Shown piece after piece: positions 7,796-16,637 of a stretch of DNA of 64,000 nucleotides. The notes under the pieces are model-generated. The model saw nothing but the letters and a program-made list of their open reading frames with translations, was not told the origin of the DNA and did no database searches. The stretch covers positions 1 to 64,000 of the forward strand of contig JAQUXP010000009.1 of the NCBI GenBank assembly GCA_028692395.1, read 5' to 3'. Origin of the DNA: Lachnospiraceae bacterium (GTDB lineage Bacteria > Bacillota > Clostridia > Lachnospirales > Lachnospiraceae). Position 1 is the first letter of the stretch. Each line of letters opens with the position of its first letter. The translations under genes were made by a program, and so were the position numbers.

Positions 7796-9181
7796 ATGTT
7801 ACGGAAATTAAAAAAGAATTTGTATGACAGGGACCGGATTGACTGGAAGAATCTGATGTTTTCAAGTAAGGCATTGAAAACCTTACTGATTCCTCTGATT
7901 ATAGAGCAGCTTTTGAACTGCTTTATGGGAATGGCGGATACCATCATGGTATCACAGGTGGGAAGTGAGGCGATTTCTGCAGTCTCCCTGGTGGACTCGA
8001 TCAATGTGCTGGTGATTCAGGTATTTGCGGCGCTGGCAACCGGAGGCACCATCATCTGCTCCCAGTACATCGGAAGGATGGATGAGAAGGACAGTAACAA
8101 TGCCGCCCAGCAGGTGACATTGACAGTGACCGTGATTTCGCTGGTACTTATGATCCTGTGCCTGATCTTCCGGTCATCGCTTCTGAGACTGATCTTTGGA
8201 AAAGTAGATGCACAGGTTATGAGTGCCTCCCTGACCTACTTCTGGATTACTGTATTATCCTTTCCCTTTATTGCGCTGTTCAACGCCGGATCGGCCTTCT
8301 TCCGGGCAGGTGGGGAGAGCCGCTTTCCCATGCGGGTTTCAGTCATATCCAACATTATGAACATTATCGGTAATGCCATCCTGATCTTCGGATTCCATAT
8401 GGGTGTTGCAGGAGCAGCCTTCAGTACTCTGATTTCCAGAATTTTCTGTGCAGTCGTAGTGTTCTACTATCTGCGAAAACCCAGACAGCCTATCGTGATC
8501 CGTAATTATCTTCAGATTCGCCCGGATTACCGGCTGATTCGAAAGATTCTTGCCATCGGTATTCCCTCCGGGGTGGAAAATGGTATGTTTCAGTTTGGAA
8601 AGCTTGCGATTCAGTCCAGCGTTTCCACTTTGGGAACAGCCGCTATTGCTGCTCAGGCCATGACTCTGATCCTGGAAAATATGAATGGTATTGCCGGGAT
8701 CGGCATTGGAATTGGTCTGATGACAGTGGTGGGCCAGTGTATGGGTGGAAGACGAATAGAAGAGGCAAAATATTACATCGTAAAACTCAGTGTTGTTGCA
8801 GAACTGGCAATTCTGGCCTCCTGTATTCTGACGTATCTCCTCTGCAGACCGATCCTGCTGCTGGCAGGTATGGAACCGGAAAGCACAAGGATGTGTCTGG
8901 AAATGATGACCGTGATTACGATTGTAAAGCCCATCGTGTGGACCTTCTCCTTCGTTCCGGCATATGGCATGCGGGCGGCCGGAGATGTAAAGTTCTCCAT
9001 GATTTCCTCTACCTTATCCATGTGGATATGCCGGGTGGCACTTTGTATCTTTCTGATTCATGTTATGGGCTTTGGACCTATGGCAGTCTGGATTGGTATG
9101 TTCACCGACTGGGCAGTTCGGGGAGTGATCTATGTCATACGGTTCTTTAGCGGAAAATGGACACAGATGAAAGTAATATGA
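7796..9181 (+). CDS. MATE family multidrug/metabolite exporter
   Basis: The 461-residue integral membrane protein has about twelve hydrophobic segments in two similar halves, as expected for MATE exporters that extrude organic cations by Na+ or H+ antiport. Landmarks are LLIPLIIEQLLNCFMGMADT in the first helix, the SAVSLVDSINVLV segment, NAGSAFFRAGGESRFPMRVS in the N-lobe, and GIPSGVENGMFQFGKLAI opening the second half. The start is set at 7796 because the promoter leaves almost no leader for the upstream ATG 7754. The transported substrate cannot be predicted. No regulator adjoins it. Confidence 0.92.
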   Translation: MLRKLKKNLYDRDRIDWKNLMFSSKALKTLLIPLIIEQLLNCFMGMADTIMVSQVGSEAISAVSLVDSINVLVIQVFAALATGGTIICSQYIGRMDEKDSNNAAQQVTLTVTVISLVLMILCLIFRSSLLRLIFGKVDAQVMSASLTYFWITVLSFPFIALFNAGSAFFRAGGESRFPMRVSVISNIMNIIGNAILIFGFHMGVAGAAFSTLISRIFCAVVVFYYLRKPRQPIVIRNYLQIRPDYRLIRKILAIGIPSGVENGMFQFGKLAIQSSVSTLGTAAIAAQAMTLILENMNGIAGIGIGIGLMTVVGQCMGGRRIEEAKYYIVKLSVVAELAILASCILTYLLCRPILLLAGMEPESTRMCLEMMTVITIVKPIVWTFSFVPAYGMRAAGDVKFSMISSTLSMWICRVALCIFLIHVMGFGPMAVWIGMFTDWAVRGVIYVIRFFSGKWTQMKVI

Positions 9182-9238
9182 GACAATGAAGAAAATGCCC
9201 GAAGATAGATGCAGGCGACAGTATGAGGAGGTGCAGCA

Positions 9239-10609
9239 ATGCAGTATGATGTAATTATTATAGGAGCGGGGCCGGGAGGTATCTTTTCCGCTTACGAGCT
9301 GACAAAAAAAAGACCGGAGCTTAAAATCGCTGTTTTTGAAGCGGGACATGAGCTGGACAGGCGCCACTGTCCCATCGATGGCAAAAAGATCAAGAGCTGT
9401 ATTCAGTGCCCAACCTGTTCGATTATGAACGGATTCGGGGGCGCAGGTGCATTTTCAGACGGAAAATATAACATCACGAATGATTTCGGCGGGACCCTGT
9501 ATGAATATATCGGTAAAGAAAAGGCCATTCAGCTGATGCACTATGTGGATGAGATCAACATGGAATACGGCGGTGCGGGGACGAAGATGTACTCCACCGC
9601 CGGAAGCGAGTTCAAGAAGATCTGTATGCAGAACAAGCTGCAGCTTCTGGATGCCTCCGTGCGCCATCTGGGAACGGATGTGAATTACGTGGTGCTGGGG
9701 AATCTGTATCGCTACCTGAAGGAAAAGGTAACCTTTTATTTTGATACCCCCATTCAGAAGCTGGAGCAGCAGGATGGAAGCTACCGGGTATACTTTGCCC
9801 AGGGGACAGCCAAGGCAGAACAGTGTATTATATCCGTGGGAAGAAGCGGAAGTAAATGGATGGAAAATGTCTGTCGCGAGATGAACATTCCCACCAGCTC
9901 TAACCGGGTGGATCTCGGCGTCCGGGTGGAGCTTCCGGCGGTGATCTTCTCCCACCTGACGGATAAGCTCTACGAAAGTAAGATTGTCTATCGCACAGAG
10001 AAGTTTGAGGACCGGGTTCGTACCTTCTGTATGAATCCTTATGGAATCGTGGTAAATGAAAATACCGATGGGATTGTAACGGTCAATGGACACAGCTTTG
10101 ACGATCCCTCTCTTCGGACGGAAAACACCAACTTTGCGCTGCTGGTGTCCAAGCACTTTTCGGAGCCCTTCAAAGACAGTAACGGCTATGGAGAAAGTAT
10201 CGCCAGATTGTCCAACATGCTGGGCGGCGGCGTGATCGTCCAGCGATTTGGTGATCTGGAACGGGGACGGAGAAGTACGAGGGTGCGAATCGAGGAGGGG
10301 ATGGTAAGACCTACTCTGGCGGCGACACCGGGAGACTTAAGTCTGGTACTTCCCAAGCGTATCCTGGACGGCATTATCGAGATGATCTATGCCCTGGATA
10401 AGATTGCCCCGGGCACGGCAAATGACGATACCCTGCTTTACGGCGTGGAAGTAAAGTTCTATAATATGGAAGTGGAGCTGGATGAGAATCTGGAGACAAA
10501 CTATAAGGGACTTTACGTGATCGGCGACGGAAGCGGGGTGACCCACTCCCTTTCCCATGCCTCAGCCAGCGGTGTGTACGTGGCAGAACGTATTGCCCAA
10601 GAGAGATAG
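9239..10609 (+). CDS. FAD-dependent dehydrogenase of the COG2509 type
   Basis: The 456-residue flavoprotein begins with a classic dinucleotide-binding motif (DVIIIGAGPGGIFSAYEL). CPTCSIMNGFGGAGAFSDGK, with a CxxC pair, then follows as in COG2509 proteins. It ends with the second FAD-contacting block (GLYVIGDGSGVTHSLSHASA). Family members are annotated as uncharacterised FAD-dependent dehydrogenases, and the substrate is unknown. A strong GAGGAGG ribosome binding site precedes the ATG. It lies 57 bp after the MATE exporter and 50 bp before a GntR regulator, all in one direction. A shared transcript is likely, although the functions do not obviously match. Confidence 0.85.
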   Translation: MQYDVIIIGAGPGGIFSAYELTKKRPELKIAVFEAGHELDRRHCPIDGKKIKSCIQCPTCSIMNGFGGAGAFSDGKYNITNDFGGTLYEYIGKEKAIQLMHYVDEINMEYGGAGTKMYSTAGSEFKKICMQNKLQLLDASVRHLGTDVNYVVLGNLYRYLKEKVTFYFDTPIQKLEQQDGSYRVYFAQGTAKAEQCIISVGRSGSKWMENVCREMNIPTSSNRVDLGVRVELPAVIFSHLTDKLYESKIVYRTEKFEDRVRTFCMNPYGIVVNENTDGIVTVNGHSFDDPSLRTENTNFALLVSKHFSEPFKDSNGYGESIARLSNMLGGGVIVQRFGDLERGRRSTRVRIEEGMVRPTLAATPGDLSLVLPKRILDGIIEMIYALDKIAPGTANDDTLLYGVEVKFYNMEVELDENLETNYKGLYVIGDGSGVTHSLSHASASGVYVAERIAQER

Positions 10610-10659
10610 CCTGGCAAGAGCGTCACTGCGAATAGGATAATCTCAGGAAGGAAAAGAAA

Positions 10660-11355
10660 ATGTCAGAATTAGCAGAAAATCTGTCCCAGCGGACGGCATC
10701 GACGTTACGGAAAATGATTCTGGAGGATCAGATTTATCAGTTTGGGGATAAGCTTCCCAATGAAAATGAGCTTTCCATGCAGATGGGGGTGAGCCGTACT
10801 ACCATGCGGGAGGCAATCCGGATCCTGAATGTGGAAGGAATCCTGACAGTCAGGCGGGGCGCAGGAACATTTGTCTCCAATCAGCTGAATCAGTATGCCA
10901 GCGGCGGGATTGATGTGGGAGACTTTTCTAAAATGAAGGTAACCCTTCGAGATCTGTATGAGGCCCGGATGATCTTTGAGCCGGAGGCGGCTGCCCTGGC
11001 ATGCAGGCGGGCCACAGAGGAGGAGATTTCGCAGATCCTGAAGCTGGGAGAGCAATGTCAGAAGCACCTGCAGGAGAATCCCCAGGGAAGCCAGAGAATC
11101 GCATCAGAAAGTGCATTTCACGGGGCGATCCTACATGCATCCCATAACGAATTCCTGAGCCGGTTTATGCCAATGCTGACAGAAACCATCCAGAAAACAT
11201 TTACACTGAACCTGAATCTGGATGTGGTGGCAGAGGATGCCTATAAGGATCATATCCTGATTATGAAGTTTTTGGAGAAAAGGGATGCCGAGGCCATGAA
11301 GAGTGCGGTGACCATTCATCTGCACCATGCAATGTGGAATGAGCAGCTGAAATAA
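10660..11355 (+). CDS. GntR-family transcriptional regulator, FadR subfamily
   Basis: The 231-residue protein has an N-terminal winged helix-turn-helix (LRKMILEDQIYQFGDKLP, then the LSMQMGVSRTTMREAIRILN recognition region and LTVRRGAGTFVS wing). An all-helical FCD ligand domain follows (YEARMIFEPEAAALACRRAT, EFHGAI-like FHGAILHASHN, and HLHHAMWNEQ). His residues in FCD domains usually bind a metal that helps hold a carboxylate effector. The next gene, ilvC, has its own strong promoter, so control of ilvC by this regulator is possible but not shown. An acidic metabolite is the most likely effector. Confidence 0.92.
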   Translation: MSELAENLSQRTASTLRKMILEDQIYQFGDKLPNENELSMQMGVSRTTMREAIRILNVEGILTVRRGAGTFVSNQLNQYASGGIDVGDFSKMKVTLRDLYEARMIFEPEAAALACRRATEEEISQILKLGEQCQKHLQENPQGSQRIASESAFHGAILHASHNEFLSRFMPMLTETIQKTFTLNLNLDVVAEDAYKDHILIMKFLEKRDAEAMKSAVTIHLHHAMWNEQLK

Positions 11356-11373
11356 AAAAAATGTAATTAAGTG

Positions 11374-11401
11374 TTGACAAAACACAGTTTTTGATTATAA
11401 T
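11374..11401 (+). promoter_or_regulatory. Strong promoter of ilvC
   Basis: A perfect TTGACA (11374-11379) and perfect TATAAT (11396-11401) are 16 bp apart. The leader of about 58 bases ends in GGAGG at 11454-11458. The leader contains a short repeat (TCATACAAAT and TCGTACAAAT) but no terminator or leader ORF, so no attenuator is seen. Confidence 0.8.
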
Positions 11402-11465
11402 TAGATGTAAGACAACCAAGAAAATTGGTCATACAAATTAGTCGTACAAATATGGAGGTAATATT

Positions 11466-12488
11466 ATGGAACCAAGAATGTTTTATCAAGAAGACTGTAA
11501 CCTTTCCATGCTGGAAGGAAAAACAATTGCCATCATCGGATACGGAAGCCAGGGACATGCACATGCACTGAACCTGAAAGATTCTGGATGTGATGTAATT
11601 GTTGGTCTTTACGAAGGCAGCAAATCAAAAGCAAAAGCTGAGGCACAGGGCTTAACTGTTTACACAAATGCAGAGGCAGCTAAGAAAGCTGATATCATTA
11701 TGATCCTGATCAATGATGAGAAACAGGCTGACATGTATTACAAAGATGTTGCTCCGAACCTGGAAGCTGGAAACATGCTGATGTTTGCACATGGTTTCAA
11801 TATTAACTACGGTTGTATCAAAGCTCCTAAAGATGTAGATGTTACTATGATCGCACCTAAGGGACCTGGTCATACAGTACGTTCTGAGTATCAGGCTGGA
11901 AAAGGTGTTCCTTGTCTGGTAGCTGTTGAGCAGGATGCTACAGGAAAAGCTCTGGATCTCGCACTGGCATATGCACTGGGAATCGGCGGAGCAAGAGCAG
12001 GCGTTCTGGAAACAACCTTCCGTACAGAGACAGAGACTGACCTCTTCGGTGAGCAGGCAGTTCTTTGCGGTGGTGTATGTGCACTGATGCAGGCTGGATT
12101 CGAGACACTGTGTGAGGCAGGATACGATCCAAGAAATGCATACTTTGAGTGTATCCATGAGATGAAGCTGATCGTAGATCTGATCTACCAGTCAGGATTC
12201 GCTGGAATGAGATATTCTATCTCTAATACAGCAGAGTATGGCGATTATGTAACAGGACCAAAGCTTGTTACAGAAGAGACAAAGAAGACGATGAAGAAGA
12301 TCCTTGCAGACATCCAGGACGGATCCTTTGCAAAAGAATTCCTGCTTGATATGTCACCGGCAGGACGTCAGGTTCACTTCCAGATGATGAGAAGAAAAGC
12401 AGCTGAGCATCCATCAGAGAAAATCGGCGCAGAAATCAGAAAACTCTACAGCTGGAACGATGGCGACAGCAAGCTGATCGATAACTAA
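11466..12488 (+). CDS. ilvC: Ketol-acid reductoisomerase (NADP+)
   Basis: The 340-residue enzyme converts acetolactate or acetohydroxybutyrate to the dihydroxy acid in valine, leucine and isoleucine synthesis, using NADPH and Mg2+. The N-terminal Rossmann motif is [29 protein letters not shown] and [12 protein letters not shown] follow. The C-terminal knotted domain has the metal-binding pattern [13 protein letters not shown] and the [14 protein letters not shown] block. The length fits class I enzymes. Codon choice is strongly biased compared with neighbours, consistent with high expression. It stands alone between its own promoter and terminator, apart from other ilv genes. Confidence 0.98.
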   Translation: MEPRMFYQEDCNLSMLEGKTIAIIGYGSQGHAHALNLKDSGCDVIVGLYEGSKSKAKAEAQGLTVYTNAEAAKKADIIMILINDEKQADMYYKDVAPNLEAGNMLMFAHGFNINYGCIKAPKDVDVTMIAPKGPGHTVRSEYQAGKGVPCLVAVEQDATGKALDLALAYALGIGGARAGVLETTFRTETETDLFGEQAVLCGGVCALMQAGFETLCEAGYDPRNAYFECIHEMKLIVDLIYQSGFAGMRYSISNTAEYGDYVTGPKLVTEETKKTMKKILADIQDGSFAKEFLLDMSPAGRQVHFQMMRRKAAEHPSEKIGAEIRKLYSWNDGDSKLIDN

Positions 12489-12516
12489 TTCAGTAAGACC
12501 AGAATCATACAGATAT

Positions 12517-12556
12517 CGCTGCAAGGCTTCAATATGGGCTTTGCAGCGTTTTTTTT
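12517..12556 (+). terminator. Rho-independent terminator after ilvC
   Basis: A stem of about 11 bp (12517-12527 with 12538-12548, one G-U pair) is followed by eight T residues (12549-12556). Confidence 0.88.
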
Positions 12557-12606
12557 AGACTTAATTCAAATTCCACAGATCCGCCAAAAACCAGGAGAGG
12601 AACAAT

Positions 12607-14067
12607 ATGAAGATAGAAAAAACAGAATTTGCAAGATTCAACTTAAAGGAGGAAACTCTCGATACTCTGGAGATGCTGGGCTATCTGCAGATGACACCGA
12701 TTCAGGAGCAGGTGATCCCAAGGATATTAGACGGATGCGATGTGGTGGGCAAGTCCCAGACCGGAAGCGGCAAGACGGCAGCATTTGGAATCCCCATCTG
12801 CGATCAGGTGCAGTGGAAGGAGAATGCGCCCCAGGCCTTGATTCTGGAGCCTACCCGGGAGCTGGCGGTTCAGGTGCGGGAAGAATTATTTCAGATAGGA
12901 AGAAAACGGAGAATTAAGATTCCGGTGGTGTTTGGCGGGATGCCGATAGACAAAGAGCTTCTCTCCTTAAAGCAAAAAAGCCATATCGTGGTTGGTACGC
13001 CGGGACGTGTGATGGATCATGTCAGAAGGGGAAGCCTGGAGCTGTCAAAGATTCATTTCCTGATTATTGATGAGGCAGATCTGATGCTGGATATGGGGTT
13101 CATCGATGAGGTGAAGGAGATCATTACCCATGTCCAGGAAAGCTCTGCTCAGGTGGTGAGAGCGCTTTTCTCCGCCACGATGCAGGAACATGTGGTTGAC
13201 CTTTGGAAAGCCTATATGCCGGAAGCGGTGCAGGTAACTGTGGAGTCTGAGACAGAGACTGTCAGCAGCATCTATCAGTGCGCCTACGAAGTGGAAAATG
13301 AAGAGAAATTCCAGGTGCTGATGAAGCTTTTGCAGCGTGAAAACCCCGCAGACTGCATGATCTTCTGTGAGACACGGGAGATGGTTAATACGTTGTTTCA
13401 GAAGCTTCGCAGAAAAGGAATTCGCTGTGGGATGCTTCATGGAGGGATGGAGCAGCGAGACCGGCTTTACGCCATCGGTGACTTTCGCCAGGGAAAATTT
13501 CACCTGTTCATCACTACAGATGTGGCTGCCCGGGGCATCGATTTTCCCGATATCACCCATGTCATCAACTACGATTTTCCCACGAAGAAGGAGAATTATG
13601 TGCATCGAATCGGAAGAACTGCCAGAAATGGCAAAAGTGGAACGGCTATCAGTCTGATCCAGCCCGAGGAGAAAAGAGCACAGCAGGAGGCAGAGCGATA
13701 CAGCGGTGTCACCATCAAGCTGCGGGACAAGGCTGAATTACAGGTAGCTGAAGCACAGCAGCGTACATTTGCCAAAAGACAGAAGGAAAAGGTGATCCTG
13801 AAGGAGGGAAAAGGTGCTGTGTTCAAAGAGAGCATCACGAAACTCACCATCGGAGGCGGTAAAAAGTCCAAGATGCGGGCCGGGGATGTGGTGGGAACCA
13901 TCTGCTCCATCGATGGGGTATCAGCAGACGATATCGGAATCATCGATGTGCGGGACAGTATCACCTATGTAGAGCTTCTCAATGGAAAAGGTGCCAGGGT
14001 ATACGAGATTCTGCAGAAAAAGCCGATTAAGGGCAAGCTTCGCAAGATACAGAAAACCGATCGATAA
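12607..14067 (+). CDS. dbpA: DEAD-box RNA helicase with DbpA-type RNA-binding domain
   Basis: The 486-residue protein carries the Q motif (GYLQMTPIQEQVIP), Walker A (QTGSGKT, ending at residue 57), PTRELA, TPGR, DEAD at 155-158, SAT in FSATMQEH, and HRIGRTAR. Its last 80 residues form the DbpA/YxiN RNA-recognition fold (RAGDVVGTICSIDGVSADDI, IDVRDSITYVEL). That domain targets helicases of this type to 23S rRNA hairpin 92, so the likely job is ATP-driven remodelling during large-subunit assembly. The acidic/basic linker between the domains (about 380-410) is typical. The ATG has GGAGAGG upstream. The symbol follows domain architecture rather than proven orthology. Confidence 0.9.
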   Translation: MKIEKTEFARFNLKEETLDTLEMLGYLQMTPIQEQVIPRILDGCDVVGKSQTGSGKTAAFGIPICDQVQWKENAPQALILEPTRELAVQVREELFQIGRKRRIKIPVVFGGMPIDKELLSLKQKSHIVVGTPGRVMDHVRRGSLELSKIHFLIIDEADLMLDMGFIDEVKEIITHVQESSAQVVRALFSATMQEHVVDLWKAYMPEAVQVTVESETETVSSIYQCAYEVENEEKFQVLMKLLQRENPADCMIFCETREMVNTLFQKLRRKGIRCGMLHGGMEQRDRLYAIGDFRQGKFHLFITTDVAARGIDFPDITHVINYDFPTKKENYVHRIGRTARNGKSGTAISLIQPEEKRAQQEAERYSGVTIKLRDKAELQVAEAQQRTFAKRQKEKVILKEGKGAVFKESITKLTIGGGKKSKMRAGDVVGTICSIDGVSADDIGIIDVRDSITYVELLNGKGARVYEILQKKPIKGKLRKIQKTDR

Positions 14068-14104
14068 TCTTAAGAAATTCCAAGGCTCGAATTAAATTTT
14101 TTGG

Positions 14105-14123
14105 TGTATAGTATACCTATACA
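14105..14123. promoter_or_regulatory. Palindrome upstream of the VanZ-like gene
   Basis: TGTATAG and CTATACA form a perfect 7-bp inverted repeat with a 5-base centre. It contains a possible -10 (TATAGT, 14107-14112) but no good -35. It may be an operator over a weak promoter. Confidence 0.35.
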
Positions 14124-14151
14124 TTTTGAAAAGATTTTGGAGGGATTTGAG

Positions 14152-14802
14152 ATGGGATATGTGATTGAGTCGCTGGAGGATTATGTTTTTCTGCTGCCAA
14201 TATGGATTCTTATGGAAGTGTTTTTGTGCCTGTATTATAAGCGGAAAGGGTTGAAACCGGGAGTGGGATTCCTGATTGGATTTCAGCTTCTGGCCTGCCT
14301 GGTGACTGCCATGCTGAATATCACAGGGGTAACCGGGATAGAAAGCATCATTAAATATGGAATCCGTTCTAACGGTGCTGATGAATGGAACCTCATTCCT
14401 CTGGTGGGTCTGACAGCCGAAGACCTTTTTGGAACAATTATGAATATCATATTATTCGTCCCTTTGGGCGTGCTGCTGCCCATGCTTTGGAAGCGTGGAA
14501 CCTCCTGGTGGCAGACGGTACTGGCGGGTTTTTCCTTCTCGCTGCTGATCGAGCTGCTTCAGCTGTTCAACTGGCGGGCAACCGATGTGAATGATCTGAT
14601 TATGAATACCCTTGGAGCTGCCCTGGGCTATGGTATCTATTATCTGCTTTTTAAGAAGATCAAGCTTCTCCAGTTAGACAATCAGGGTACAAATGTTGTG
14701 GTAATATACAATGCAATCATTTGCCTGTTTATATTTACACTCTTGTATTTTCTTGTGGGAGATTCTATAATCAGTTTTATCTGGAGACATATCTCCGGGT
14801 AA
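14152..14802 (+). CDS. VanZ-like membrane protein
   Basis: The 216-residue protein has about five hydrophobic segments. The VanZ-family core is visible: WNLIPLVG, then NIILFVPLGVLLP, then FSFSLLIELLQLFNWRATDVNDLIMNTLGAALGY. The last block, with its ELLQ and D-x-NDLIxNTxGAxxGY pattern, is diagnostic. VanZ gives low-level teicoplanin resistance in enterococci, and the general biochemical role of the family is unknown. ATG 14152 has GGAGGG seven bases upstream. The longer TTG start at 14101 would run through the palindrome and lacks a ribosome binding site. It is not near van genes, so a resistance role should not be assumed. Confidence 0.85.
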   Translation: MGYVIESLEDYVFLLPIWILMEVFLCLYYKRKGLKPGVGFLIGFQLLACLVTAMLNITGVTGIESIIKYGIRSNGADEWNLIPLVGLTAEDLFGTIMNIILFVPLGVLLPMLWKRGTSWWQTVLAGFSFSLLIELLQLFNWRATDVNDLIMNTLGAALGYGIYYLLFKKIKLLQLDNQGTNVVVIYNAIICLFIFTLLYFLVGDSIISFIWRHISG

Positions 14803-14847
14803 GTAAAAGATGTGCAAATGAAGAGGTAATGACAGGAGAAAATAAAG

Positions 14848-15492
14848 ATGAATCAGAACAATCAGGAAGTCAATCATAAAACAGCAGACGTGCAGGCTGC
14901 CAATAACCAGCAGGTAAGCATACAAGAACTGAATAAAGAGCAAATACACAAGATCTACAGGCACTGGATGATAGAACATTTTCCACAGGATGAGATCAAG
15001 CCCTGGAAGAGTATCAGCCGTATGTGGGAACTTGGGGCATACCGGGGGCTTGGCATGTTCCAGGAGGAAAAACTGTTAGGGTATGCGCTTTTCGCCCAGG
15101 AACCAGAGGGAGATACGCTGCTTTTAGATTACTTTGCCATGCTGGAAACCAGCCGTGGTCAGGGGCTTGGCGGAGCATTTCTCAGAAATATGAAGAACGT
15201 GATGAAAGATTATGCGGGGATCCTCTTCGAGACAGAAGATGAGGCAGCAGCAGAGAACGAGGAGCAGCTTCAGGTTAGAAAACGCAGAAATGCCTTCTAT
15301 GAAAGAGAGGGCATGGGAAGAACCACTGTCCGATCCGAAGTCTATGGCGTGCAGTATATGATCTGGAGCTATCCCTTTTCCGGGGAAAATATCATGGACA
15401 GTGAGGCGTGTCAGAAGAAGCTTACAGACATCTACAAAATTATGATCCCAGGGGAAAAGTTTGACAAATACGTAAAAATTACAGGCAGGTAG
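14848..15492 (+). CDS. GNAT-family N-acetyltransferase
   Basis: The 214-residue protein has the acetyl-CoA-binding signature RGQGLGGAFLRNM in motif A, preceded by a YFAMLETS strand, as in GNAT enzymes. Residues 1-30 are rich in Asn and Gln and look flexible. The acceptor is unknown. After motif A the glutamate-rich stretch (ETEDEAAAENEEQLQ) is unusually acidic, and RRNAFYEREGM is the usual late-GNAT helix. A GGAG ribosome binding site precedes the ATG, 45 bp after the VanZ-like gene. The stop codon abuts a truncated Rpn-type gene, suggesting a deletion junction there. Confidence 0.85.
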   Translation: MNQNNQEVNHKTADVQAANNQQVSIQELNKEQIHKIYRHWMIEHFPQDEIKPWKSISRMWELGAYRGLGMFQEEKLLGYALFAQEPEGDTLLLDYFAMLETSRGQGLGGAFLRNMKNVMKDYAGILFETEDEAAAENEEQLQVRKRRNAFYEREGMGRTTVRSEVYGVQYMIWSYPFSGENIMDSEACQKKLTDIYKIMIPGEKFDKYVKITGR

Positions 15493-16010
15493 TTTTCGAA
15501 TACAAAGTGAAAAATTTTGTATATCAGCAACATCAGCTTCGGGAGCTGAACAGAAAAAAGATGATTATTCTGATTCCATTTCAGCTGTTAAAGTTTCGAA
15601 AAGTAATTCAGAAGGAGCCCACACCAGAGCACTTCCAGCAGTTGCAGAATCTTATTCTCAATGATATAATTGGCAGTATAACAGTAAATCTTGAGGTTGG
15701 TAATATCACAGAGAATGATGCAGCGGAATTGCAGGAACTTACCCGCCAGCTCTATGAACATATCTACCAGCATTACGAAACGTTGGGAGGGTGCGAGAAC
15801 ATGAAAGAATTGATTGAAGGCGCATTGGAATTACCGGGGGATAAATATCGAAGAGAGATTGATCAGCTGAAGAAAAAAATAGCAGAGGATCAGATAGAGA
15901 AAGAAAAAGAAATTCAAAAAAGGGAAGCAGAAATTCAAAAAAGGGAAGCAGAAATTCAAAAACTCAAAAAACAACTCGAAGAATCCAGGAAGAATAACAA
16001 CCTAAAATAA
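15493..16010 (+). pseudogene. C-terminal part of an Rpn-family (PD-(D/E)XK) nuclease/transposase
   Basis: The frame reads VFEYKVKNFVYQQH and LNRKKMIILIPFQLLKFRK, a hallmark of the Rpn recombination-promoting nuclease / putative transposase family. The N-terminal catalytic core, normally upstream, is absent. In-frame family-like codons begin right at the stop of the GNAT gene. A GTG at 15507 could start a 167-residue product, but there is no ribosome binding site. The tail is a charged coiled coil built partly from two perfect 21-bp repeats. It is most likely a deletion remnant with no nuclease activity. Confidence 0.7.
15910..15960. repeat. Direct 21-bp repeats in the Rpn tail
   Basis: A 21-bp unit encoding EIQKREA occurs twice in perfect tandem, and the first part of a third copy follows. 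Such repeats are prone to copy-number change by slippage, which would lengthen the coiled coil in 7-residue (heptad) steps without changing frame. Confidence 0.8.
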
Positions 16011-16077
16011 CCGAACCATATTACTTGCAGTACGCTGCAGCAGATGAGTAAAACGAATACTACGGAATAAATGATCA

Positions 16078-16131
16078 AAGAGGCTAATCCAGATGAGTCA
16101 AGGTTACTCAGTTGGATTAGTCTCTTTTTTT
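16078..16131 (+). terminator. Rho-independent terminator after the Rpn remnant
   Basis: A 14-bp stem (16078-16091 with 16113-16126, one G-U pair) is followed by T residues to 16131. It isolates the surface-protein locus from upstream transcription. Confidence 0.88.
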
Positions 16132-16437
16132 GAGCTGTTCAAGCAATTTCCGGAATTATTTGAACGTTTGGAAATACCTTTTTACCCAAAAAGTTACTTT
16201 TATCCCACAGAGAGCAGGAAAGAAAAGATTTTTTGAAAAATTCACAAAAAAATCACAAAAAAACGGATGAAATGACCACCGTGTGACCGGATAATTATAT
16301 AAATAATTATAAGAGAAAAAATATCGGAAGCATCACACAGACATAGATTTTATTCCGGTAGCCTATAGTAGTATAGGAGCAGAGAAAACATAAAAATAAT
16401 TGAGAAATGTTGGAATTAGACATTTTTTTGTACTTTT

Positions 16438-16472
16438 GTGCAAGCTCCATTGCACCATTTGTGTGGTATAAT
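16438..16472 (+). promoter_or_regulatory. Extended -10 promoter with inverted repeat, upstream of the pilus operon
   Basis: TGGTATAAT (16464-16472) is an extended -10 element. In the -35 zone there is no consensus box but a perfect inverted repeat, GTGCAA-N6-TTGCAC (16438-16455). A promoter lacking a -35 with a dyad there is typical of activator-dependent control, although a repressor could also bind. The transcript would carry a leader of about 160 bases to the ATG at 16638. The rest of the 16132-16637 interval is AT-rich with two TCACAAAAAAA repeats near 16240-16260 and no ORF I would support. Confidence 0.5.
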
Positions 16473-16637
16473 AGAAGCAGAAATTTAATCATAGACAAAA
16501 TATACCATATAGAAGAAATAACAGAGTAATCTTTCAGGACCTGATTCTGAATCACTATCAATAGAGAAGGAACCGTAACATTCGTATGAGAGAAAAGAAA
16601 ATATATAAAGCTGATAGAAAAGTAGAGGGAGGCTGCC

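Noticed and set aside
14152-14802. Glycopeptide resistance gene
   Set aside because: Only a VanZ-like protein is present, with no vanA-, vanH-, vanX-, vanR- or vanS-type gene nearby.
15901-15970. CRISPR-like array in the Rpn tail
   Set aside because: The repeats are directly adjacent with no spacers and are in frame as coiled-coil heptads.
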